DNA of 64,000 nucleotides from Rubrivivax sp. (GCA_016707445.1 JADJHR010000003.1:248001-312000); one strand, 5' to 3'; positions 29,804 through 40,943 are shown, counted from the stretch's first letter. Notes: a model not told the origin generated them from the letters alone. Made by a program: numbers and translations.

Positions 29804-30556
29804 TCAGCGTTTCGTACGGCGCCGTGCTGCCCCTGCGCCGAGCAGCCCGACCCCCAGAAGTGCCAGCGTCCCGGGCAGCGGCACCGTGTTCGGATCGGGA
29901 TCGGGTTCGATCGCCTGGGTGGTGCGAATTCCGAAGGTGAAACCGTGCCAGCTCTCGGGTGTCGGCACGGTCCAGGAGAAGGTCGAATACGTGCCCAGGA
30001 ACTGAATGGTGCCGTGCCCTTCATTGCCTTGCAGCACGTCGCCAGGCAGAGCCTTGAGTGCAGCCGCGCCTCCACCCCAGTAGCCAACGCCCTGACTGAC
30101 GATGGTGAACGGTGAGTCGAAATCATAGGTCGTCGTGAGACCAGGCTGCCCTAGGCTCAGGATTGCCATGATCGGATCCTTGATTGCTGCCGACAGCGTC
30201 ACCGTATAGATCTGATTCAGCCCGCCGGAGAGTTGCAGGATGTCGCTGTCAGGCGGGGCGTTTTCGACCTGGGCGCTGATATACGGGGCGCTTGGGTTCC
30301 AAAAATTGAAGCCGCCCCCCGATACCTGCGCACCGTATAGAGAGCCTGGCGATCCGTTCGCATTGGTTGCCGCGAAGTTGACAGTCACCGTCGAGCTGTC
30401 CGGCAACGTGATCGTGCCCATCGCGGTGCCCTGCGCGACGTTGGCTTCGGTCCAGTTCACGTAGTGGTAGGTCGCGGCAGATGCTGCGAAACTTGCGGCG
30501 CAGGTCAAACCGGCGATCAGAAGGCGGGTGACGGGATGTGCTGTAGTAAATGTCAT
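29804..30556 (-). CDS. PEP-CTERM sorting domain protein
   Basis: A 250-residue exported protein. The start MTFTTAHPV gives a signal peptide (cleavage likely after AASAA, near residue 28). The middle is beta-rich and of unknown function. The C-terminus is a PEP-CTERM signal in a VPLPG variant: VPLPGTLALLGVGLL followed by GAGAARRRTKR, i.e. motif, transmembrane helix and basic cluster, cleaved by an exosortase not in this window. Such proteins are linked to exopolysaccharide and floc matrices. A sigma-54 promoter lies about 45 bases upstream. Confidence 0.85.
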   Translation of the reverse strand: MTFTTAHPVTRLLIAGLTCAASFAASAATYHYVNWTEANVAQGTAMGTITLPDSSTVTVNFAATNANGSPGSLYGAQVSGGGFNFWNPSAPYISAQVENAPPDSDILQLSGGLNQIYTVTLSAAIKDPIMAILSLGQPGLTTTYDFDSPFTIVSQGVGYWGGGAAALKALPGDVLQGNEGHGTIQFLGTYSTFSWTVPTPESWHGFTFGIRTTQAIEPDPDPNTVPLPGTLALLGVGLLGAGAARRRTKR

Positions 30557-30599
30557 CGGGGACCCCTGCTTCCGAAGTGAATCTGTGATCGGACTGGAA

Positions 30600-30615
30600 A
30601 GCAATCTTCAGGCCA
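30600..30615 (-). promoter_or_regulatory. Sigma-54 (-24/-12) promoter of the PEP-CTERM gene
   Basis: Reading on the minus strand, TGGCCTGAAGATTGCT matches the RpoN consensus TGGC-N7-TTGC(A/T), with the invariant GG and GC at the required 10-base spacing. The start codon at 30556 lies about 45 bases from the GC element, leaving a normal leader. PEP-CTERM genes are known to be controlled by RpoN with the PrsK/PrsR system in floc-forming betaproteobacteria. Confidence 0.7.
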
Positions 30616-30704
30616 TGTCAGCAAGCGATTGAAAACAAGGCGTTTTTGACAACCCTGTCGGTACGGCCCGGGTCGAGTGTCAAGTTCTTCGACAGCGGCG
30701 TCTC

Positions 30705-31241
30705 TCAGCCGCCGAACACCCGCTTCAGCCAGGCCATGAAGCGCGCCCAGGCGCCTTGCGGCGCGGCAGTCGTTGCTTCGGCTGGCGCCACGCCATAGCG
30801 CTCCTGCAGCCGGGCATTGAAGCTCTCGAAGAACTCGGTGGCCATCTTCTGTGCTGCCATGTCGACCAGGCGCGAGCCGATCTGCGCGATCTTGCCGCCG
30901 ACGCTTGCGTGCGCGGTGTAGTGCAAGACGGTCTCGCGGGCGCTGATTGCTTCGAGCCGGATCTCGGCGCTGCCCTTGCCATGGCCTGCCGCGCCGCCCT
31001 GGCCCTCGAAGGCCAGCGTGTACGAGTTCGGTGGCTGCAGATTGTCCAGGCGCAGCTTGCCCTTGAACTTGGCCTTCACCGGGCCGATCGCGGCGGTCAC
31101 CAGCGCTTCGTACTGGTTCTCGCCGGTCGGCGTGATCGATTCGCAGCCCGGGATGGCCGCTTGCAGCAGGCTGATGTCGTTCAGGGCTTCCCAGGCCTGG
31201 GCCTGGCTGACCGGCAGCGTCTGCGTGTTGGTGAGTTGCAT
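30705..31241 (-). CDS. coxG: CoxG-like protein (carbon monoxide dehydrogenase subunit G family)
   Basis: A 178-residue START-like/SRPBCC protein. Residues about 1-145 carry the family pattern (AWEALNDISLLQAAIPGCESI, FKGKLRLDNL, AEIRL, LHYTAHASVGGKIAQIGSRL). The C-terminus is a Pro/Ala linker and an amphipathic tail (FMAWLKRVF) that could attach it to the membrane. In Oligotropha CoxG is thought to tether CO dehydrogenase to the cytoplasmic membrane. It is the last gene of the minus-strand cox cluster. Confidence 0.88.
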   Translation of the reverse strand: MQLTNTQTLPVSQAQAWEALNDISLLQAAIPGCESITPTGENQYEALVTAAIGPVKAKFKGKLRLDNLQPPNSYTLAFEGQGGAAGHGKGSAEIRLEAISARETVLHYTAHASVGGKIAQIGSRLVDMAAQKMATEFFESFNARLQERYGVAPAEATTAAPQGAWARFMAWLKRVFGG

Positions 31242-31250
31242 GTCAGGGTC

Positions 31251-32456
31251 TCAGCGAAGGGGATGAGGAGTATCGGCGCGCAGCGGTTGTGCCAGCACCG
31301 CCACCAATTGCTCGAGGCTGGCCAGGTTGTGCACCGGCATGAAGCGGTCGACGTGCGGCAGCATGGCACGGATGCCGCCGGCGCGCGGCTCGAAGCGGTC
31401 GAAGCGCAGCAAGGGGTTCAGCCAGATCAGCCGGCGGCAGCTCTTGTGCAGCCGGTCCATCTCGAAGCTCAGGCGCCCGGTGTCACCATGCTCCAGGCCG
31501 TCGGACACCAGCAGCACGGTGGCCTGGCCCGACAGCACGCGGCGCGCCCAGCGCTGGTTGAATTCGTGCAGGCTGGTCGTGATGCGCGTGCCGCCCGACC
31601 AGTCTTCGACCGCACGCACCACCTGGCTGACGGCGAGGTCGGGGTCACGGCTTCTCAGCAGCCGCGTGGTGCGTGTCAGCCGGGTGCCGAAGACGAAGCT
31701 CTCGACGCGCGCATCGGCATGGCCCAGCAGGTGGCCGAAGTGCAGCAGCATGCGCGAATAGCGGCTCATCGAGCCCGAGATGTCGGCCAGCAGCACCAGC
31801 GGCGCCGGCCGGGTGCGTGGCTTGCGCCAGCGTGTGTCCCACAGTTCACCGCCATGGCGTGCCATCGCCTGCAGCGTGGCGCGCCAGTCGGCGCGGCCGG
31901 GCTGGGCGGCGCGCCGGCTGCGCCGCGTGAGGATGGGCTCGAAAGCCAGCTGCATGCGCGACAACAGGTGCTGCGCGGCGCGCCACTCGTCGGCCGTCAT
32001 GGTCTCGAAGTCGGCCTTCTGCAGCTGTTCGCGGTCGTTGAAGGTGAGTGCGGCGTCAACCTCGATCTGATCCTCGCCCGGCGGCGGTGGCGGCTCTTCG
32101 GGCCCGCGCGGGAACAGCGCTTCGCCCAGGCGCCGGTTCTCGGGTACCGGGGGCAGCCCGTCCTTGATCTGGACCTTGGGCAGCAGCAGCGCGCGCATGC
32201 GGCCTTCGAGGTCGGGGTCGCGCCAGAACAGATCGAAGGCCTGGTCGAACAGTTCGCGGTGCTCGATGCGGTCGAGCAGGCAGGCCGACAGCACGGCATG
32301 GAAGTCGCCGCGCCGCGCCAACCCCGCCACCTGCAGTGCCTGCAGCGCCAGCTGCACGCGGTCACTGCCCACCGGCATGCCGGCCGCGCGCAGCACACGC
32401 CCGAAGTGCATCACGTTCTCGGCCAGGTGGCCCGGGGTGGCGCGTGCCGGCAGCAT
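31251..32456 (-). CDS. coxE: CoxE-like von Willebrand factor A domain protein
   Basis: A 401-residue VWA protein. The MIDAS motif D-x-S-x-S is seen in LLADISGSMSRY (about residue 228), with downstream FVFGTRLT and LLVSDGLEHGD. CoxE works with the AAA+ protein CoxD in maturing the active site of molybdenum CO dehydrogenase. It is followed by coxG after 9 bases. A DUF2164 gene lies between it and coxD. Confidence 0.88.
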   Translation of the reverse strand: MLPARATPGHLAENVMHFGRVLRAAGMPVGSDRVQLALQALQVAGLARRGDFHAVLSACLLDRIEHRELFDQAFDLFWRDPDLEGRMRALLLPKVQIKDGLPPVPENRRLGEALFPRGPEEPPPPPGEDQIEVDAALTFNDREQLQKADFETMTADEWRAAQHLLSRMQLAFEPILTRRSRRAAQPGRADWRATLQAMARHGGELWDTRWRKPRTRPAPLVLLADISGSMSRYSRMLLHFGHLLGHADARVESFVFGTRLTRTTRLLRSRDPDLAVSQVVRAVEDWSGGTRITTSLHEFNQRWARRVLSGQATVLLVSDGLEHGDTGRLSFEMDRLHKSCRRLIWLNPLLRFDRFEPRAGGIRAMLPHVDRFMPVHNLASLEQLVAVLAQPLRADTPHPLR

Positions 32457-32457
32457 G

Positions 32458-32748
32458 TCAGCCCTTGGTTCTGCCCGCTGACTTGCGTGTCACGGCGTCG
32501 CGCTGGCGCCAGTAGTCGAACTCGTTCTCGTGCAGCTCGACATCGACCTCGGCCACGCGCTGGCCCAGTCGCTCCTGCACGTCGGCCACGGCCAGGTTGT
32601 AGATGCTGGGGCCGATCTCCTGCACAAAGTAGCCCAGCAGCGCCGACGCGGCGATGTTGCCGATGCGTTCGTCGCGCTCTTGCTGGAACCAGCGTTCGAT
32701 CGACGCAATCGCCTGCGCACGCGCTTGCTTGCTCAGTTCGATGGCCAT
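32458..32748 (-). CDS. DUF2164 family protein
   Basis: A 96-residue soluble protein of unknown function. The DUF2164 core is clear: IELSKQARAQAIASIERWF and ELHENEFDYWRQRD. It is placed between coxD and coxE with very short gaps (1 and 18 bases), hence probably co-transcribed with the CO dehydrogenase maturation genes. A role in that process is unproven. Confidence 0.85.
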   Translation of the reverse strand: MAIELSKQARAQAIASIERWFQQERDERIGNIAASALLGYFVQEIGPSIYNLAVADVQERLGQRVAEVDVELHENEFDYWRQRDAVTRKSAGRTKG

Positions 32749-32766
32749 GGCGTGGTGCTGTTGTCG

Positions 32767-33696
32767 TCAGTGCGCTGCGCTGCGCACCTGCTCGAGGATG
32801 CGCGCGGCCTCGCTGCCTTGCAGCTTGGCGATGTCGTCCTGGTATTTCAGCAGCACGCCCAAGGTGTCCTGGATCACGCGGGGGTCGAGCACCACGGTGT
32901 CGAGTTGCATCAGCGCGCGCGTCCACTCGATGGTCTCGGCGATGCCGGGCAGCTTGTAGAGCTCGATCTCGCGCAGCTTCTGTACGAAGGCGACGATCTG
33001 CCGCGCCAGCGCCGGCCCGGCGTCGGGCACGCGGCGCTGCAGGATCTGCAGCTCGCGCGCGGCATCGGGAAACGCCACCCAGTGGTACAGACAGCGGCGC
33101 TTGACCGCGTCGTGGATCTCGCGCGTGCGGTTGCTGGTCAGCACCACGATCGGTGGCTGCAGCGCCTTGATGGTGCCCAGCTCGGGGATGGTGATCTGAA
33201 ACTCCGACAGCACCTCGAGCAGGAAGGCCTCGAAGGGCTCGTCGGCACGATCGAGCTCGTCGATCAGAAGCACCGGCGGCACCGGGCGCGCCGGGTCGAT
33301 CGCCTGCAGCAACGCGCGCTGGTTGAGGAAGCGCGCGCTGAACAACTCGGCCGCCAGCGCTTCACGACTGGCACCGCTGCCTTCGGCCAGGCGAATCTCC
33401 ATCATCTGCCGGCCGTAGTTCCATTCGTAGGCGGCGCTGGCCAGGTCCAGGCCCTCGTAGCACTGCAGGCGGATCAGATCGCGGCCGAGCATCGCTGCCA
33501 GGGTGCGCGCGATCTCGGTCTTGCCGGTGCCGGGTTCGCCTTCGAGAAACAGCGGGCGTTGCAGCTTCAGCGCCAGATAGACCACGGTGGCCAGCTGGCG
33601 ATCGGCCACGTAGTCGTGCGCCAGCAGTTGCGCGGCGGTGTCGTCGATGCTGGATGGGATGTCGCTCACGTCGATGTCCAAAGAGAAACGCCGCAC
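32767..33696 (-). CDS. coxD: CoxD-like MoxR-type AAA+ ATPase
   Basis: A 309-residue ATPase with Walker A GEPGTGKTE (about residues 53-61), Walker B LLIDELDRAD and sensor-type VLTSNRTREIHDAVKRRC. In the CO dehydrogenase system CoxD is an ATP-driven chaperone that, with CoxE, helps assemble the Cu-S-Mo centre. Form-II enzymes lack the Cu-binding loop, so here it may serve a related insertion step. It follows coxM after about 36 bases. Confidence 0.88.
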   Translation of the reverse strand: MRRFSLDIDVSDIPSSIDDTAAQLLAHDYVADRQLATVVYLALKLQRPLFLEGEPGTGKTEIARTLAAMLGRDLIRLQCYEGLDLASAAYEWNYGRQMMEIRLAEGSGASREALAAELFSARFLNQRALLQAIDPARPVPPVLLIDELDRADEPFEAFLLEVLSEFQITIPELGTIKALQPPIVVLTSNRTREIHDAVKRRCLYHWVAFPDAARELQILQRRVPDAGPALARQIVAFVQKLREIELYKLPGIAETIEWTRALMQLDTVVLDPRVIQDTLGVLLKYQDDIAKLQGSEAARILEQVRSAAH

Positions 33697-33732
33697 TCGC
33701 TGCGGCGTTTCGGGTTCGCCAGGAAAAGTGCC

Positions 33733-34512
33733 TTATCCGACCGCGCGCTGCGTCAGCACCGGCACCAGCGCCGCGCGGTACTCGGCCGAGCCGTGAAGGT
33801 CGGTGTTGAAACCGTCGGCAGACACCGTGGCGCCTTTCAGCGCCGCGCCTGCCCAGTTGGCCGCCAACTTGGCTTCCAGATCCTTGGCGCGGAACACACA
33901 CGCCGCCGCGCCCGTGACCGCCACGCGCACGCCCTGCGGGCCCTTGCTGACGAAGACACCCACGATCGAGAAGCGCGACGCCGGCTGCTTGAACTTCTGC
34001 CAGCCGGCCTTTTCGGGCACCGGGAAGCTGACCGCGGTGATGACCTCGTCTTCCTTCAGTGCGGTTTCGTACAGGCCCTTGAAGAAGTCGTCGGCGGCGA
34101 TGCTGCGCGTGTTGGTGTGGATGGTCGCACCCAGGCCCAGCGCCGCGGCCGGGTAGCAGGCCGCCGGGTCGTTGTTGGCCAGGCTGCCGCCGATCGTGCC
34201 GCGGTTGCGCACCTGGCGGTCGCCGATGTTGCCGGCCAGTTCGGCCAGCGCCGGGATGGCCTTGGCCACTTCGGCGTTGGCGGCCACGCTGGCGTGCGTG
34301 GCCATGGCACCGATCTTGACGACACCGCCACCGACCGTGATGCCCTTGAGCTCGGCGATCGCGCCCAGGTCGGCCAGTGCCTCGGGCGCGGCCAGACCGA
34401 GCTTCATCGACGGCAGCAGGCTTTGCCCGCCGGCAATCAACTTGGCGCCGGCGGCGGCGGCTTTGGCGGCGTCGGCCACCGTGGCCGGGTTGCTGTAAGT
34501 GAAGGCTTGCAT
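33733..34512 (-). CDS. coxM: FAD-binding medium subunit of CO-dehydrogenase-like molybdenum hydroxylase
   Basis: A 259-residue FAD subunit. The two flavin-binding motifs are present: IAGGQSLLP (about residues 27-35) and TIGGSLANNDPAACYP (from about residue 106). It passes electrons from the Fe-S clusters of CoxS to the acceptor. It is somewhat shorter than classical CoxM (about 288). It follows coxL by 15 bases in the S-L-M order. Confidence 0.9.
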   Translation of the reverse strand: MQAFTYSNPATVADAAKAAAAGAKLIAGGQSLLPSMKLGLAAPEALADLGAIAELKGITVGGGVVKIGAMATHASVAANAEVAKAIPALAELAGNIGDRQVRNRGTIGGSLANNDPAACYPAAALGLGATIHTNTRSIAADDFFKGLYETALKEDEVITAVSFPVPEKAGWQKFKQPASRFSIVGVFVSKGPQGVRVAVTGAAACVFRAKDLEAKLAANWAGAALKGATVSADGFNTDLHGSAEYRAALVPVLTQRAVG

Positions 34513-34527
34513 GGTGCTTGCTCCTGT

Positions 34528-36882
<2,355 letters not shown>

Positions 36883-36892
36883 GGTGTTGCCC

Positions 36893-37360
36893 TCACTTCA
36901 TGGCGGCAGCACCTTGCTGCACGGCCTTGACGATGTTGTGGTAACCGGTGCAGCGGCAGATGTTGCCTTCCAGCGCCTCGCGGACCTGTAGCTCGCTGGA
37001 GCAGCCATGGTGCTGCACCAGGTCGACTGCGCTCATCACCATGCCCGGGGTGCAGAAGCCGCACTGCAGGCCGTGGCAGGCCTTGAAGGCGGCCTGCATG
37101 GGGTGCAGGCTGCCGTCTGCGTTGGCCAGACCTTCGATGGTGGTCAGCTCGGCGCCCTGCGCCTGGACGGCCAGCATGTTGCAGGACTTCACCGCGCGGC
37201 CGTTCAGGTGCACCGTGCAGGCGCCGCACTGTGCGGTGTCGCAGCCGACATGGGTACCGGTCAGTTGCAGGTGGTCGCGGATGAATTCGACGAGCAGGGT
37301 CTGGTCGGGCACGTCGCGCGAAACCTCGCGCCCGTTGACCTTCAGCTTGAGCAGTGTCAT
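36893..37360 (-). CDS. coxS: [2Fe-2S] small subunit of CO-dehydrogenase-like enzyme
   Basis: A 155-residue protein with a plant-type ferredoxin cluster (Cys40, 45, 48, 60) and the alpha-helical second cluster (Cys100, 103, 135, 137). It ferries electrons from the Mo site to FAD. The ATG at 37360 has an upstream GGAGA. The long in-frame extension beyond it is antisense to xdhC. It is the first gene of the cluster, so the promoter lies in the divergent gap with xdhC. Confidence 0.93.
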   Translation of the reverse strand: MTLLKLKVNGREVSRDVPDQTLLVEFIRDHLQLTGTHVGCDTAQCGACTVHLNGRAVKSCNMLAVQAQGAELTTIEGLANADGSLHPMQAAFKACHGLQCGFCTPGMVMSAVDLVQHHGCSSELQVREALEGNICRCTGYHNIVKAVQQGAAAMK

Positions 37361-37618
37361 GGTGTCTCCGGTCTGGACTGGGCCTTGAACGCCACGGCGG
37401 GGCGCCGCGAGCGGATCTGACTGACGTTTGCTGTGAAGCTGCCAGGGATCTGGCCCTACTTCGCAAACGCTGATGAGCATCCAAGCATAAGATGGAACGC
37501 TGATCTTGCGCCTCACGGTCAGCGACAGTTCGTATGAGGGCAAACCCGCCATCACCCCTCCGGTGCCGTGTCGGCCAGGAACAGGGCCCTGGAGTAGCAA
37601 CCACAACCACTGCAAGCC
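37361..37618. promoter_or_regulatory. Divergent control region between coxS and xdhC
   Basis: These 258 bases must drive both the leftward cox cluster and rightward xdhC. The 9-mer AACGCTGAT occurs twice in the same direction, at 37466-37474 and 37496-37504, exactly 30 bases apart (close to three helical turns), as expected for a regulator binding one DNA face. No sigma-70 hexamer pair was convincing. Confidence 0.4.
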
Positions 37619-38620
37619 ATGGACAACGTCGATCTCAACGTGTTGCGTCAGGTCGTGGCCTGGCGCCAGGAAGGCCATGCCGTCGTGCTGGGCACCATCA
37701 CCCGCACCTGGGGCTCGGCGCCACGCCCGGTGGGCTCGGTGGTGGCCGTGCGTGCCGACGGCCAGATCGCCGGCTCGGTGTCGGGCGGCTGCATCGAGGA
37801 CGACCTGATCGAACGCATGCGCGAGAAGGCGCTGGCCGCGCACGGCGTCGAGGTGGTGCGCTACGGCGTCAGTGGTGACGAGGCGGCGCGTTTCGGCCTG
37901 CCTTGTGGCGGTACGCTGGAACTGGTGCTCGAGCCGCTGGGCGACGACAGCCAGATCGATGAACTGCTGGCCCGATTGCAGCAGGGCCAGCGTGTGCGGC
38001 GCGAACTGTCGATGGTCACCGGCGCCGTCACCCTGGGCGCCGCCGACGGCGCCGATGTGGTGCTGCTCGATGACCAGCGGCTGGTCACCACGCACGGGCC
38101 CAAGTGGCGGCTGTTCATCGTCGGCGCCGGCCAGATGTCGCAGTACCTGGCGCAGATGGCGCAGGCGCTGGACTACCAGATCGTGGTCTGCGATCCGCGC
38201 GACGAATACATGCCTGACATGCCGGGCGTGCAGTTCACGCGCGAGATGCCCGACGACGCGGTGCAGGCGCTGGCACCCGACGCGCACACCGCGGTGATCG
38301 CGCTCACGCACGACCCCAAGCTCGACGACCTGGCGCTGATGGAGGCGCTGCGATCGGACGCCTTCTACGTCGGCGCCATCGGCTCGCGCGCCAATCAGTC
38401 CAAGCGCAAGCAGCGCCTGACCGAACACTTCGGCCTGACCGAGGCCGAGCTGGCGCGGCTGCACGGCCCGGTCGGCATCAAGAACGGCGCGCGCACACCG
38501 CCCGAGATCGCGGTCTCGATCCTGGCCGAACTGACGGCGGCGCGCTACGGCTGGCGCATTCCCGAGCCGGTGTTCGTGGGGCGCCCGGGCCCTGGCGTCG
38601 AAGCCGGCTGCGTGATCTGA
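37619..38620 (+). CDS. XdhC/CoxI-family molybdenum cofactor insertion protein
   Basis: A 333-residue protein of the XdhC family, which binds, sulfurates or delivers Mo cofactor to xanthine-dehydrogenase-like enzymes. The N-terminal domain shows TWGSAPRPVGS, SGSVSGGCIEDDL and LPCGGTLELVLEPL with conserved Cys; the C-terminal Rossmann domain has FIVGAGQMSQYLAQMA and a KNGARTPPEIAVSI end. It is divergent from coxS, which it presumably serves. Its stop codon directly abuts the stop of the convergent histidine kinase gene, with no base between. Confidence 0.9.
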   Translation: MDNVDLNVLRQVVAWRQEGHAVVLGTITRTWGSAPRPVGSVVAVRADGQIAGSVSGGCIEDDLIERMREKALAAHGVEVVRYGVSGDEAARFGLPCGGTLELVLEPLGDDSQIDELLARLQQGQRVRRELSMVTGAVTLGAADGADVVLLDDQRLVTTHGPKWRLFIVGAGQMSQYLAQMAQALDYQIVVCDPRDEYMPDMPGVQFTREMPDDAVQALAPDAHTAVIALTHDPKLDDLALMEALRSDAFYVGAIGSRANQSKRKQRLTEHFGLTEAELARLHGPVGIKNGARTPPEIAVSILAELTAARYGWRIPEPVFVGRPGPGVEAGCVI

Positions 38621-40039
38621 TCAGGCCGGGTCGCCCTGCGGCAGCGTGAGGCGGAACACCGAACCCTGCGGTTCGTTGGCGCGCCATTCGATGCTGCCCC
38701 CGTGCAGCCTGGCCACGCGCTTGACCACGTGCAGCCCGAGCCCATAGCCCGGCATGGTGGGCTGCGGGCCGCGCACGCCTTCGTCGAAGATGCGCTCGCG
38801 CAGGCCGTCGGCGATGCCCGGCCCCAGGTCAGCGACCTCGAGCACCAGCGCCAGCGGCTCGTCGCTGTCGAGCACGCGCAATTCCACGGGACTGTCGCCG
38901 GGCGCATACAAGGTGGCGTTGGTCAGCAGGTTGCGCAGCGCCAGCCGCACCAGGCTGGCCTCCAGCCGTGCACTGCGCGCGTCGGCGCGGTAGTCGACGT
39001 GGATGCGCGCACGGGCCCCGGGCGGCAGGTCACCCAGGCAGAGGTCGATCAGCATCTGCAGGTCGGTGTCGGCGGTGCTGATGCGGCCGTCGGCCGCCAG
39101 CAGCGTGGTGGCCGCCACCGTGTTGTCGAGCGTGGCGCTGACGCGGCGGATCACCGCCTGCGCCTGCTCGATTGCGCCGGCAGCCTCGGCAGGGTCACGG
39201 CTGTGGGCCAGCGTGGCAATGCCGCTTTGCAGCGCGACGGCGGCGTTGTGCAGGGGTTGCCGCACCTCGTGCGCCAACAGCCGCGTGGTGCGTGCGCGTT
39301 CAGTGGCCACGGCTTCGCGCGTGCGCGCCGCCAGCTCCATCGCCTGCTGGCTTTCGCGCAGCGACTCCAGCGTCTGGCGCTGGTCGTCTGCCACGGCGCC
39401 GACACGGTCCAGGGCCAGGCCCATGAAGCCGATGTTGGCCGTGACCATGGCCACCACGACCAGCACCACCACGGCCAGAAAATCCAGCTGCGGGCTCAGC
39501 GGTGTGCCGTCGGCCCAGCCGCCGACCAGGCGTGCGGTACGCAGTGCGCAGGCCGCGCCGAAGGCCAGGAACAGCCAGGCCATCAGCCGGGCACTTCGGC
39601 TGTGACGGCGCGTCGACAGGTCGAAGGCGGCCAGGGTCAGGCCGGTGGCATACAAGGCATAGATGGTCAGCGTGCTGCCCGCGCGCGAATCGGATGCCCA
39701 CTGCATGGCCGGCACCTGGGCCGACACCACCAGCAGCGTGGCTGCCGACAGCGTGCGCCAACCGGCACGGCGCCCGCTTTCCAGGCGCAGCACGCCCACC
39801 TTCAGCGCCATCGACGCGAAGCCGACGGCATTGGCGAGCGCGACGCTCACCCAGTCGGCCACCTGGCCGCGCAAGGCCAGCAGCACCAGCCCGGTGGCGA
39901 ACAGGCCGCCGCTGAGACACCACAGTTCGAGATTGGGACGGGCGTGCCGGCGGTGCAGCAGGCTCCACACCGTGATCGGCATCGACACGTACAGCATGCC
40001 GGCCGCGAGCAGCACCGCCTGCGGATCGGGGCGGATCAT
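38621..40039 (-). CDS. Membrane sensor histidine kinase
   Basis: A 472-residue kinase. About seven hydrophobic segments fill residues 8-225; a short coiled-coil leads to the H box LLAHEVRQPLHNA (about residue 267), with HATPase motifs LRNLLTNA (N), DLGPGIADGL (G1) and GYGLGLHVVKRVARLHGG (G2). The start MIRPDPQAV is preferred over 25 codons of unrelated upstream frame. The gene follows the response regulator after 19 bases, so the pair is an operon. Its location between the cox genes and the Mo/W uptake genes suggests, but does not prove, control of that island. Confidence 0.87.
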   Translation of the reverse strand: MIRPDPQAVLLAAGMLYVSMPITVWSLLHRRHARPNLELWCLSGGLFATGLVLLALRGQVADWVSVALANAVGFASMALKVGVLRLESGRRAGWRTLSAATLLVVSAQVPAMQWASDSRAGSTLTIYALYATGLTLAAFDLSTRRHSRSARLMAWLFLAFGAACALRTARLVGGWADGTPLSPQLDFLAVVVLVVVAMVTANIGFMGLALDRVGAVADDQRQTLESLRESQQAMELAARTREAVATERARTTRLLAHEVRQPLHNAAVALQSGIATLAHSRDPAEAAGAIEQAQAVIRRVSATLDNTVAATTLLAADGRISTADTDLQMLIDLCLGDLPPGARARIHVDYRADARSARLEASLVRLALRNLLTNATLYAPGDSPVELRVLDSDEPLALVLEVADLGPGIADGLRERIFDEGVRGPQPTMPGYGLGLHVVKRVARLHGGSIEWRANEPQGSVFRLTLPQGDPA

Positions 40040-40058
40040 GCCGTGGGCCGACCGGCGC

Positions 40059-40793
40059 TCAGACCGGCCGGTTGTTGCCGAAGCGGATGGGTGCCTTGAA
40101 CACGTAGCCCACACGCGACTGCGATTGCAGGGGCACCACCGAGCCGGTAACTTTCTCGATGCGCCGACGCAGCCTGTAGATCATCGCGTGCAGGCCGTTG
40201 TCCGAGGTGTCCAGCACGGGCCGGCCAAGCTGTTCGCACAGCGTCTCGCGCGGCACCACACCGCCTTCGGCCGGTGGAAAGCATGACAGGATGGTGACGT
40301 CGTTGTCGCCGAGGTCGATCACGTCGCCGTCGGGCGAGGTCAGGCGCTGGCGGTCGGTGTCGAGCTGCCAGGCCCGTTGTGCGCTGTCGCGCTGGCGCAC
40401 GATGCGGCGATAGACGGCGCCGATGGCCAGCGTGATCTGCTCCAGGCTGACCGGCTTGCCCAGGTGCATGTCGGCGCCGGCGGTCAGCACGTTCTCGAAC
40501 ACGCCCGCCTCGGCCTTGCCGGTGATCACCAGCACGCCGCATTCTTCGTTGCGCAGGCGCAGGATGCGGATCAGTTCCTCACCGCCAACACCAGGCAGCA
40601 TCAGGTCGATGATGTAGAACGCGTCGCCAAAGGGGTCACCATCGGCCAGCAAGTGGTTGCTGTCGCTGAAGGTGCGCACCCGCAGGCCCTGGGCACGCAG
40701 GTGTTGCGCCAGGAACTCGCGGTAGTCGCCATCGTCGTCGACGATGGTCAACGTGGCAGGGAGCATGAGATCGCGCGTCTTGTCGTCGGCCAT
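40059..40793 (-). CDS. Response regulator with C-terminal winged-helix domain (OmpR-like)
   Basis: A 244-residue regulator. The receiver domain has acidic DDD at residues 19-21, phospho-acceptor Asp63 (YIIDLMLPGVGG) and Lys113 (LGKPVS). The C-terminal part (about 140-240) looks like a PhoB/OmpR winged helix (DNGLHAMIYRLRRRIEK, SRVGYVFKAP), though less canonical than usual. It is probably the partner of the downstream kinase. Target genes are unknown. Confidence 0.85.
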   Translation of the reverse strand: MADDKTRDLMLPATLTIVDDDGDYREFLAQHLRAQGLRVRTFSDSNHLLADGDPFGDAFYIIDLMLPGVGGEELIRILRLRNEECGVLVITGKAEAGVFENVLTAGADMHLGKPVSLEQITLAIGAVYRRIVRQRDSAQRAWQLDTDRQRLTSPDGDVIDLGDNDVTILSCFPPAEGGVVPRETLCEQLGRPVLDTSDNGLHAMIYRLRRRIEKVTGSVVPLQSQSRVGYVFKAPIRFGNNRPV

Positions 40794-40943
40794 GGGTACT
40801 GCTGCGGCTCTTCAGGTTCGGTGAAACGGCATCCGGGCCGGGCGGTCCGGGCTGGCGCGTGCCTGGCATTGTGCACAGCGCCGATTGTGCTGCGGCCTGC
40901 CCCGACCGCCGTCGGGCCCTGTTGTCTGAACGCCGGTCGATCG

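Noticed and set aside
37440..37500. Sigma-54 promoter for coxS (TGG...TTTGC on the minus strand)
   Set aside because: The GG-to-GC distance is 16 bases instead of the required 10.
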